From contig JASHYY010000153.1 in assembly GCA_030042815.1 (NCBI GenBank), forward strand, positions 1 through 5,344: a DNA stretch of 5,344 bases, given 5' to 3'. The DNA is from Thermoplasmata archaeon (GTDB lineage Archaea > Thermoplasmatota > Thermoplasmata > Lutacidiplasmatales > UBA184). The position numbers and the translations under genes are program-made. Position 1 is the stretch's first letter. The number at the start of each line of letters is the position of its first letter. This document shows, one piece after another, positions 1 to 4,789 of this stretch. The notes beneath the pieces are model-generated. The model saw nothing but the letters and a program-made list of their open reading frames with translations. It searched no databases and was not told the DNA's origin.

Positions 1-835
1 ACAGCAGGTTGCCGACGAAGTAGTACCCGACGTCGTTGGCCAAGGACACGAGGAGACCGAGACTGAGCGCGAGGGGCCACTCGGAGAGGCCCTCGTAGAC
101 GAGGAGGACGCAGAAGGGAGCGAAGTAGGTTAGGACGAGCCAGATACCGTACGCCGGGACGCTCTTCCCGAACAGGTCGATCCAGTTGATCAGGACGAGG
201 CCATAGAAAAGCGAAAAGAGAACGAGCTTCAGCAGAACGATCTGGCGGGGGTCGGTGGGCCGCAGCCCCGAAACGATGCTCTGGACCCCTCCGATCACCA
301 TCGTGACCGCCAGGAGGACCGCCAGCGTCGCGAGCCCGACCGCGGGGTAGGTGAGCGCGAGGACGACCACCAGGATCGCGAGGACGCCGGTCCCCGCGGA
401 CGAGATCCGCAACCATTCCGGCGAGTCGCGGCCGGCGGCTCGCAAGAGCCGGCCGAGACTCAACACCACGATCCCGGCCGCGAGAAGGTACAGGAGCGTG
501 AGGTCCCCGAGCTGGGGAATCAACAGGATCGCGAGGACGAGGGCGACCACGACCGCGCCGACCCCCACCCGACCGAGCCGACGGAGCCAGCCGAACGTCG
601 AGCGGAGGTCGTGCTCGACGTGGCGCCACCAACCGGTACGCGAACCCACCGTGACGAGCGACTGGACCGCGTCCGAGGCGAGCGCGACGGCAAGGAGGAC
701 GACCAGCGTACTGACCGACACGAACGGGTTGGCGAGAACGACGATCGAGACCCCGACGACGATGAGCCCGGCGAGGATCTCGACCAGCCGCGAGGCGGTG
801 TCGAGTTTCCGGGACGGCTCGGTCTCCGCCTTCAC
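1..835 (-). CDS. Polytopic membrane protein with three DUF308/HdeD-like repeats (C-terminus off window)
   Basis: I translated this frame by hand from a GTG at 835-833; it stays open for 278 codons to the window edge, so the C-terminus is missing. About nine hydrophobic segments are visible, near residues 18-35, 41-63, 89-107, 112-132, 146-163, 166-190, 199-218, 228-248 and 254-275. The first six form three two-helix units sharing P-x5-T-L-x2-L-L-A (from P37, P107 and P164). That pattern resembles the DUF308/HdeD family, whose E. coli member is linked to acid resistance. Residues 199-278 form a different C-terminal domain. The N-terminus is short and charged (KAETEPSRK) with no signal peptide. 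A TATA-like element lies about 26 bases before the GTG and no Shine-Dalgarno is seen, so the message may be leaderless. The frame is open upstream without an ATG, so the start is not certain. Substrate and function are unknown. Confidence is high that it is a gene and moderate for the family. Confidence 0.85.
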   Translation of the reverse strand, partial: MKAETEPSRKLDTASRLVEILAGLIVVGVSIVVLANPFVSVSTLVVLLAVALASDAVQSLVTVGSRTGWWRHVEHDLRSTFGWLRRLGRVGVGAVVVALVLAILLIPQLGDLTLLYLLAAGIVVLSLGRLLRAAGRDSPEWLRISSAGTGVLAILVVVLALTYPAVGLATLAVLLAVTMVIGGVQSIVSGLRPTDPRQIVLLKLVLFSLFYGLVLINWIDLFGKSVPAYGIWLVLTYFAPFCVLLVYEGLSEWPLALSLGLLVSLANDVGYYFVGNLL

Positions 836-858
836 GGTCGAAGCGTAGCGCGTTTCCC

Positions 859-866
859 GCTTAATC
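859..866 (-). promoter_or_regulatory. TATA-like element for a possibly leaderless transcript
   Basis: The minus strand reads GATTAAGC here, an AT-rich patch in otherwise GC-rich spacer DNA, centred about 26-28 bases before the GTG of the membrane protein gene. In archaea the TATA box lies about 25-30 bases before the transcription start. Transcription would therefore begin at or next to the start codon. The match to a TATA consensus is weak. Confidence 0.35.
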
Positions 867-913
867 GCTCCCGGGCCCCCGGTGCCACCCCCGGACCCCC
901 GATAGCCGCGGGT

Positions 914-929
914 CGCCGTCCCGACGGCG
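914..929. repeat. Short GC-rich inverted repeat in the 836-976 spacer
   Basis: CGCCGTC and GACGGCG are exact inverted copies separated by CC, and can fold as a 6-bp stem with a CCCG loop. The repeat lies 48-63 bases after the hemerythrin stop codon and before the membrane protein start. There is no T-tract, so it does not look like an intrinsic terminator. In DNA this GC-rich it may be chance. Confidence 0.3.
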
Positions 930-976
930 GATCGGGTCGGCGGGGACTCGAACGGGAAGTCCGCAGCGCCTGGACG

Positions 977-1675
977 CTACAGCCCGACGCGCGTTCGGAC
1001 CTCGTTCCAGCGATGGCCTTCGACCCGCGCCTCGCAGAGGTCGGAAACGGCCTTGAGCAGCGGCGGAGGAGCGCCCTTCTTGAGCGAGCTCAGGAGGTCG
1101 GACAGTTCCGTCGCGTTCATCGACGGCAGCATCCAACCGAGCAACGCGTAGAGCCGATCGGGAGGGAATCGAGCGATGATGGTGCCACGCATTGCGGCTT
1201 GTTCCGGGTCCCCGAAATGTTCCCGCATTCGCGGGACGAGCTCCGACTCCTCCCGGTTCATGTGCGCGAGGTACGCGACGAAGAGCTCGTTGGCCATTTG
1301 GTTGAGACGTACCCCGGCGGCGACCCGGTCCGGAGCCGAGGGAAGGGCCATCAGCTCGTGACCGAACTTTCCGAGTGCGAGTTCTCGGCGGGTCAGGTCG
1401 TGATGCTCCGCCAAGAGCGAGGTCACGAGCGAGTTCTCGAATCGGGCCGCCGGCGGGAAGATGACCGTGTCCTCCTCCGAGGCGTGGGTCGCGAACATGC
1501 ACAGGATGCATCCCGCGGAACGCGCCGTGGAAAAATCGTTCTCGAGGTCGGTCACGAGCGCGGCGGTCGCCGGGAGGTCGGCGAAGTCGTTCGTCTGGAG
1601 TCGGGCCGAAAGTCCGTAGATCATCGAGCGCAGGCCCTTGTGGACGGGAGTGAACAGGTCCTCGGTTCCGGTCAT
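977..1675 (-). CDS. Hemerythrin HHE-domain protein
   Basis: This 232-residue soluble protein should be a four-helix bundle binding a di-iron centre. The expected ligand pattern is present: H12 on the first helix, H64-x3-E68 on the second (HASEED), H91/H92 on the third (EHHDL) and H138-x3-E142 on the fourth (HMNREE). Such domains bind O2, NO or iron and serve in sensing, storage or nitrosative and oxidative stress defence; which applies here cannot be told from sequence. C56 and C59 form a C-x2-C just before the second-helix ligands. Residues from about 157 on (starting DPEQAAM, with FPPDRLYALLGWMLPSM) form an extra C-terminal segment of the sort found in longer HHE proteins. No signal peptide or membrane helix is seen. 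It lies 107 bases downstream of the FMN reductase on the same strand, so the two could be co-transcribed, although a possible promoter precedes this gene. The ATG at 1675 is well placed just before the first ligand helix. Confidence 0.88.
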   Translation of the reverse strand: MTGTEDLFTPVHKGLRSMIYGLSARLQTNDFADLPATAALVTDLENDFSTARSAGCILCMFATHASEEDTVIFPPAARFENSLVTSLLAEHHDLTRRELALGKFGHELMALPSAPDRVAAGVRLNQMANELFVAYLAHMNREESELVPRMREHFGDPEQAAMRGTIIARFPPDRLYALLGWMLPSMNATELSDLLSSLKKGAPPPLLKAVSDLCEARVEGHRWNEVRTRVGL

Positions 1676-1716
1676 CGAGCGCGCCCCAGTCTGCCCTCGG
1701 CGACCTCAGGGTCACG

Positions 1717-1726
1717 GGAATATGAG
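1717..1726 (-). promoter_or_regulatory. Possible TATA box of the hemerythrin gene
   Basis: On the minus strand the spacer reads GTCAAAGG, then CTCATATTCC. The AT-rich core is about 42-51 bases before the hemerythrin ATG. An A-rich BRE-like stretch directly upstream fits an archaeal promoter with a leader of about 20 bases. If it works, the hemerythrin gene can be expressed separately from the FMN reductase. It was judged by eye only. Confidence 0.3.
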
Positions 1727-1782
1727 CCTTTGACGGTCGGCCGAGGCGCGGGCGCCGCCGCCCGTCGCTCCGGCGCCTATTC

Positions 1783-2373
1783 CTACCCGTGCGCCAACGG
1801 CGGAGCCTCGGCCCGTGGGTGCCGGAGGGCTCGCAGGGCCGTTCCCCACGCAACCAGCTGGTCGAGCATCGCCGTCACCGCCTTCTCCTTCGAAGGGTCC
1901 GGTCGGAACGTGCGGAAGCTCTCAAAGTCGGTGAAGAGCGAGAACGACACTTGGGCCCGGACATCGGCCACTTGCAGCTCTCCCATCACGAGACGTAGGT
2001 GCTCCACGGCCCGGACCCCGCCCGAGCTGCCGTAGCTCACAAAGCCGGCGGCCTTGTTGTTCCACTCCCGGTACAGGAAGTCGATGGCGTTCTTCAACGC
2101 CCCGGGGGTGCTGTGGTTGTACTCCGGAGTGACGAAGACGAAGGCGTCGAGCGAGGCGATCTTCTCCGACCATGCCTTCGTGTGGGCCTGAGAGTACTGA
2201 CCGGCCGACGGCGGAATCGGCTCGTCCAGATGCGGCAGCTCGTAATCCTTGAGGTCGATGAGCTCGAACTGGGAGTCCTTCCTCTGGCGCGCGATCTCGT
2301 AGACCCACTTCGCGACCGACTCTCCCAGACGACCGGGCCGGGTGCTTCCGATGATGATGCCCACGCGGATCAT
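1783..2373 (-). CDS. NADPH-dependent FMN reductase / NAD(P)H oxidoreductase, flavodoxin fold
   Basis: The 196-residue length is typical of the NADPH-dependent FMN reductase family (azoreductase/ChrR-type flavoproteins), which use NAD(P)H to reduce flavin, quinones, azo compounds or metals in the cytoplasm. The N-terminal strand is followed by the FMN phosphate-binding loop GSTRPGR (residues 9-15). PEYNHSTPGALKNAID (83-98) is the classic isoalloxazine and dimer-contact motif, and GSSGG (115-119) is the second flavin-contacting loop. The remainder, about residues 120-160, gives the final helix and strand (for example RAVEHLRLVMGELQ). The ATG at 2373 gives a normal family N-terminus (MIRVGIIIGSTR); only a weak GAGGG lies 10-14 bases before it. 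The gene is divergent from the tag gene across a palindromic AT-rich region and upstream of the hemerythrin gene. The true substrate cannot be read from the sequence; the family call is secure. Confidence 0.93.
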   Translation of the reverse strand: MIRVGIIIGSTRPGRLGESVAKWVYEIARQRKDSQFELIDLKDYELPHLDEPIPPSAGQYSQAHTKAWSEKIASLDAFVFVTPEYNHSTPGALKNAIDFLYREWNNKAAGFVSYGSSGGVRAVEHLRLVMGELQVADVRAQVSFSLFTDFESFRTFRPDPSKEKAVTAMLDQLVAWGTALRALRHPRAEAPPLAHG

Positions 2374-2475
2374 GTTCCCGAACCCTCGAGGCCCCGCCGT
2401 CCGACTAGTTCGGCACCTTTCCGCCCCGGTCGCCCCGCCGCGTCTCGCTGCCCCAGCGCTATCATGTGTTCACTC

Positions 2476-2500
2476 GATTTACTTAAGTAATCACTTAAAC
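2476..2500. promoter_or_regulatory. AT-rich divergent promoter/operator with overlapping palindromes
   Basis: This 25-base island is the most AT-rich stretch between the FMN reductase and tag genes. It contains the perfect 12-base palindrome TTACTTAAGTAA (2479-2490). An overlapping inverted repeat has arms TTAAGT (2483-2488) and ACTTAA (2493-2498) around AATC, so ACTTAA also occurs twice as a direct repeat. TATA-like cores (TTTAAGT on minus, CTTAAAC on plus) are embedded, giving 5' leaders of roughly 90 bases to both genes. A dimeric winged-helix repressor (MarR, ArsR or HxlR type) could bind here and control both genes, but no regulator is encoded in the window. A further 5-base inverted repeat, CCTCG...CGAGG, lies at 2501-2517. 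Confidence 0.5.
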
Positions 2501-2618
2501 CCTCGCGAAAGTCGAGGATACCAGGTGGCCGGGGCGACCGGTGCGCGCTTCGACCCGTGATCTGCGCGAGAGGGGCGGAAAGTCTCCCTTACATGCGCCG
2601 ACGGCTCACGACGCTCCC

Positions 2619-3230
2619 GTGCAGCGCTGCGCCTGGGTGCCCGACGGCGACCCGCTGATGCGGGAGTATCACGATCGGGAATGGGGAGTGCCGGTCCATG
2701 ACGACCGACGCCACTTCGAGTTCCTCGTCCTCGAGGGGGCCCAGGCCGGCCTCAGCTGGTCGGTGGTGCTCCGGAAGCGAATCGGATACGCCCGGGCCTT
2801 CGCCCACTTCGATCCGAGGAAGGTGGCTCGGTACTCCGAGGCACGGATCCGGTCCCTGACGGAGGACCCGGGCATCGTGCGCAACCGCCGGAAGATCGCA
2901 GCGACCGTCCGCAACGCACGGATGTTCCTCGAGATCCAGAAGGAGTTCGGTTCGTTCGATGCCTACTGCTGGCGATTCGTCGGCGGCCGCCCCCGTCAGA
3001 ACCAGTGGACGCAGACCCGTCGGGTTCCCGCGACCTCGCCCGAGTCGGACGCGTTCAGCGACGACCTCCGCGAGCGGGGGTTCGGCTTCGTCGGTTCCAC
3101 CGTGATCTACGCCCACATGCAGGCGGTCGGCATGGTGAACGACCACCTCGTGAGCTGCTTCCGCTACGCTGAGGTCAGCCGTCTTGGGTCTCGAGCGAGG
3201 ACCGCGGCCTCGGCCCGGCCTTCGAAGTGA
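2619..3230 (+). CDS. tag: DNA-3-methyladenine glycosylase I
   Basis: This helix-hairpin-helix enzyme removes 3-methyladenine from alkylated DNA as the first step of base excision repair. From the GTG at 2619 the protein has 203 residues and begins VQRCAWVPDGDP, matching the start of E. coli Tag (MERCGWVSQDP). Family features include YHDREWGVP (17-25), the catalytic Glu in LEGAQAGLSW (E39) with W47, and RGFGFVGSTVIYAHMQAVGMVNDH near the C-terminus in two adjoining parts (RGFGFVGSTVIYAHM and QAVGMVNDH). The zinc ligands of E. coli Tag (C4, H17, H175, C179) correspond to C4, H18, H176 and C180. An in-frame GTG at 2541 would add 26 residues and has AGGTGG upstream. That stretch is unlike the family and has weaker third-position GC (TTA, CAT, TCT codons), so I prefer 2619, though 2541 suits the promoter spacing. 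The last 20 or so residues are a variable basic tail. It is divergent from the FMN reductase and convergent with the Roadblock gene. Confidence 0.93.
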   Translation: MQRCAWVPDGDPLMREYHDREWGVPVHDDRRHFEFLVLEGAQAGLSWSVVLRKRIGYARAFAHFDPRKVARYSEARIRSLTEDPGIVRNRRKIAATVRNARMFLEIQKEFGSFDAYCWRFVGGRPRQNQWTQTRRVPATSPESDAFSDDLRERGFGFVGSTVIYAHMQAVGMVNDHLVSCFRYAEVSRLGSRARTAASARPSK

Positions 3231-3311
3231 CACCGTTCGGCGCGGGTCGAGGTCGCACCAGCCCGCAGTTGGGCGGGACGCCGGCCCTCCATAGGACACG
3301 CGGCGACAGTA

Positions 3312-3325
3312 CCGGCGCGAGCCGG
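3312..3325. repeat. Small hairpin with GNRA-type loop between convergent genes
   Basis: CCGGC and GCCGG pair as a 5-bp stem around GCGA, a GNRA-type tetraloop. The hairpin lies in the 109-base spacer between the ends of tag (plus) and the Roadblock gene (minus). No T-rich run adjoins it on either strand, so a termination role is only a guess. Nothing else recognisable was found in this spacer. Confidence 0.3.
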
Positions 3326-3339
3326 GGCGATGGAGACGG

Positions 3340-3699
3340 TTAGTCCACGCGAAGGAGGTCCGCGACCTTCACGACCTCGGCGAGGACCTTCGTCAGGTCC
3401 GCCGACTGGTCGACCACCGACACGAGCAGCGCCTTCTTCCCGCTCCCTACGATGATCGTCTTCGAGTCGTTCCCCTCGATCACGATCCGCTCCGGCGGCG
3501 CTCGGTTCAGCTCCGTGTTCGCCGTCGCCGCCGCCCCGAGGATCGTCGCGCACATGATCGCGAACGTCTCCGTGTAGACCCCCGCCGGCACGTCCGCATA
3601 CAGGACCAGCCCGTCCCGCGACACGAGCGCCGTCGCGATCCCCCCGATGCGGGTCTTGAGGCCGTGGACGACGTCCCAGGCGGTGCCGTTCGACAGCAT
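3340..3699 (-). CDS. Roadblock/LC7 domain protein
   Basis: The 119 residues match a single stand-alone Roadblock/LC7 domain. The N-terminal helix is followed by the hallmark first hairpin (IGGIATALVSRDGLVLYADV, residues 18-37). A long alanine- and threonine-rich central helix follows (about 42-65, ETFAIMCATILGAAATANTE). Next come strands ERIVIEG, KTIIVGSG and KALLVSVVD (about 70-97), then a C-terminal helix (100-118). Such proteins form dimers that bind and regulate small Ras-like GTPases (MglB with MglA in bacteria, Ragulator and dynein light chains in eukaryotes). No GTPase is present here. The partner suggested by position is the KaiC-like protein encoded 16 bases upstream on the same strand. 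A clear GGGAGG precedes the ATG by 10 bases and abuts the upstream stop, supporting operon expression and this start. The fold call is strong; the cellular role is unknown. Confidence 0.88.
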   Translation of the reverse strand: MLSNGTAWDVVHGLKTRIGGIATALVSRDGLVLYADVPAGVYTETFAIMCATILGAAATANTELNRAPPERIVIEGNDSKTIIVGSGKKALLVSVVDQSADLTKVLAEVVKVADLLRVD

Positions 3700-3709
3700 C
3701 GTTCGTCCG

Positions 3710-3715
3710 CCTCCC
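3710..3715 (-). promoter_or_regulatory. Shine-Dalgarno site of the Roadblock gene
   Basis: The minus strand reads GGGAGG directly after the TGA of the KaiC-like gene and ten bases before the Roadblock ATG. It is the best ribosome binding site in the window. It fixes the start and indicates that the second gene is translated from a two-gene message, in contrast to the first genes of other units, which lack a clear site. Confidence 0.7.
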
Positions 3716-4504
3716 TCAGTTCGGCCTCGGGACGAACGCGACGGACGGAGGGCCCGACACCGGGTCCGCGGTCACCACGAAGCTCGAGAACGCGGGGCGG
3801 ACGCCCCGTATCAGGAGACCGACCTCGTCCCGGTGCAGCGAGAACTCCGTCTCGGCCATGCGACGCACCGCGGCGGCGCACCCCACCCCCGGTGCGAGCA
3901 GTCCGAGCATCAGGTTCCCCTGCATGCGGTACTGCTTCACGCCGTGGTAGAGCAGCTTCGCCGCCTTCTCGGCACCGAGCAGGGTGTCGAACACCTCGAA
4001 CGCCGTCAGCTGAAGGATTGGCTTCCCTCGGCGCCCTTGGGCGGCCCGCTCCGCCGCCAGCATCCGCTCGTTCGCGCGGTCGCGCGCCTTCGCCGAGGGG
4101 CGTCGCGCGCTGCCGTCCGCCTTCCCATCGTGGAGGCTCACCACGTACTGCAGCCCGCGGTCCTCGCCCACGTAGTCGACGACCCGAACGCGGCTGTCGA
4201 ACCGTCGGCGGGTGACGTAGCGGGTCAAGCGGGCCCGGAACGCGTGCGGAGAGTCGTTCGACGGAAGGACCGCGACGATCCCGCGCGACTGGTAGAGGAA
4301 GTTCAGGTAGGCAGGGAAGAACAGGAGGTCGAGGTCCTCCGTTCCGACCGTCTCGTCCGTGTCGAAGACGGCCAGGCTCGGCCGCCGGAGTCCACCGTTC
4401 AGCAAGCGGTCAAAATCCGGTATCCCGGTCGAAAAGTGGTCCTCGGGGTCGTCGATCGGCTTCCATTGGTCGTTCGGAGGGGCGACCTTCCCGGCGTCGC
4501 GCAT
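3716..4504 (-). CDS. KaiC/RadA-like RecA-fold protein with degenerate P-loop (probable pseudo-ATPase)
   Basis: Residues 25-47 (STGIPDFDRLLNGGL then RRPSLAVF) match the start of KaiC/RAD55-type domains, which read TGI-x2-LD-x-LLGGG followed by a hydrophobic strand. Where the Walker A motif GxxxxGK[TS] belongs, residues 48-58 read DTDETVGTEDL, with no lysine. A second strand and loop follow (GIVAVLPSNDSP, 75-86). The Walker B position, around PILQLTAFEVFDTLLG (162-177), lacks the usual hhhhD. Nucleotide hydrolysis is therefore unlikely and a scaffold or sensor role is inferred. Residues 127-160 are an Arg/Ala/Lys-rich, probably flexible or helical insertion. The C-terminal part continues the RecA-like sheet (GNLMLGLLAPGV, about 196-207; SSFVVTADP, 240-248). 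At 262 residues it is the size of a single KaiC domain. It is first in an operon with the Roadblock gene. KaiC-like paralogues without a P-loop occur in archaea, for example relatives of GvpD; I cannot assign a named family. Confidence 0.75.
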   Translation of the reverse strand: MRDAGKVAPPNDQWKPIDDPEDHFSTGIPDFDRLLNGGLRRPSLAVFDTDETVGTEDLDLLFFPAYLNFLYQSRGIVAVLPSNDSPHAFRARLTRYVTRRRFDSRVRVVDYVGEDRGLQYVVSLHDGKADGSARRPSAKARDRANERMLAAERAAQGRRGKPILQLTAFEVFDTLLGAEKAAKLLYHGVKQYRMQGNLMLGLLAPGVGCAAAVRRMAETEFSLHRDEVGLLIRGVRPAFSSFVVTADPVSGPPSVAFVPRPN

Positions 4505-4525
4505 GCACGCGAAATGGTCGCGAGG

Positions 4526-4538
4526 GGTTCATAGAACC
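4526..4538. promoter_or_regulatory. Inverted repeat at the promoter position of the KaiC-like/Roadblock operon
   Basis: GGTTC-ATA-GAACC is a perfect inverted repeat centred 28 bases before the ATG of the KaiC-like gene. On the minus strand its core TTCTATGAA is where a TATA box would sit for a leaderless message. It could be an operator overlapping the promoter. An alternative AT-rich element (AGTAAATC on minus, 4556-4563) lies further upstream and would leave a leader of about 28 bases. No Shine-Dalgarno is seen before the ATG. Confidence 0.35.
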
Positions 4539-4612
4539 ACGGGCCACGCTCCGTCGATTTACTGACGGTAGCCGGGCTTCGTTTTCAAGTGGTGTCCGGA
4601 ACGGGACCGGTC

Positions 4613-4640
4613 GCGTCGCTCCCGCCTCCGGTAGCGACGC
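4613..4640. repeat. 8-base inverted repeat in the 4505-4789 intergenic region
   Basis: GCGTCGCT (4613-4620) and AGCGACGC (4633-4640) are exact inverted copies around a 12-base pyrimidine-rich loop. The repeat adjoins the palindrome GACCGGTC at 4605-4612. It could be a stem-loop in an RNA leader or a protein-binding site. The surrounding 285 bases between the divergent KaiC-like and zinc-ribbon genes contain no convincing gene. Confidence 0.4.
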
Positions 4641-4647
4641 CGCGTAT

Positions 4648-4665
4648 TCCGGTCCGTCGACCGGA
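4648..4665. repeat. 7-base inverted repeat with tetraloop
   Basis: TCCGGTC and GACCGGA are perfect inverted copies around CGTC, giving a compact 7-bp hairpin eight bases beyond the preceding stem-loop. Together the two make a closely spaced pair of potential stems in the leader region of the zinc-ribbon gene. No T-tract follows. Confidence 0.4.
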
Positions 4666-4710
4666 GACCTGGCCAACAGAAAACTGGTACCCGAGATCCG
4701 CTTCCAGTGA

Positions 4711-4740
4711 ACGAACGATTCGTCGCGACGGACCCGGGTC
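4711..4740. repeat. Run of abutting palindromes upstream of the zinc-ribbon gene
   Basis: Three symmetric elements touch or overlap. ACGAA-CGA-TTCGT spans 4711-4723, the perfect palindrome CGTCGCGACG spans 4721-4730, and the perfect palindrome GACCCGGGTC spans 4731-4740. They end about 50 bases before the ATG at 4790, a plausible place for regulator binding. GC-rich DNA makes short palindromes common, so function is unproven. Confidence 0.4.
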
Positions 4741-4789
4741 GCGAGGGTTTTGTCGAAGCTCGAGTTGCCCGGAACACCTTCAAGCGACC

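Noticed and set aside
940..985. tRNA-like T-loop on the minus strand (CGTTCGAGTCC)
   Set aside because: It resembles a B-box, but the flanking bases cannot form the T-stem, no acceptor stem pairs, and the 5' half would lie within the hemerythrin coding sequence.
611..2035. 474-codon open frame on the plus strand, antisense to three genes
   Set aside because: The translation is Arg/Gly/Glu-rich with no recognisable domain. It covers the reverse of the hemerythrin gene and parts of the membrane protein and FMN reductase genes, which all have clear family motifs. It is a typical GC-rich shadow frame.
2589..3299. 236-codon minus-strand frame opposite tag
   Set aside because: It is low complexity with no motifs, and the plus strand carries all the zinc and catalytic residues of Tag.
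3647..4534. 295-codon plus-strand frame opposite the KaiC-like/Roadblock operon
   Set aside because: It is an Arg/Val/Glu-rich shadow frame spanning both genes with no domain signature. The minus-strand pair has a well-placed ribosome site and fold motifs.
4589..4789. 67-codon N-terminal extension of the zinc-ribbon protein
   Set aside because: It reads as Arg/Ser/Pro-rich low-complexity sequence through a palindromic spacer. The ATG at 4790 gives a normal N-terminus directly before the membrane helices.
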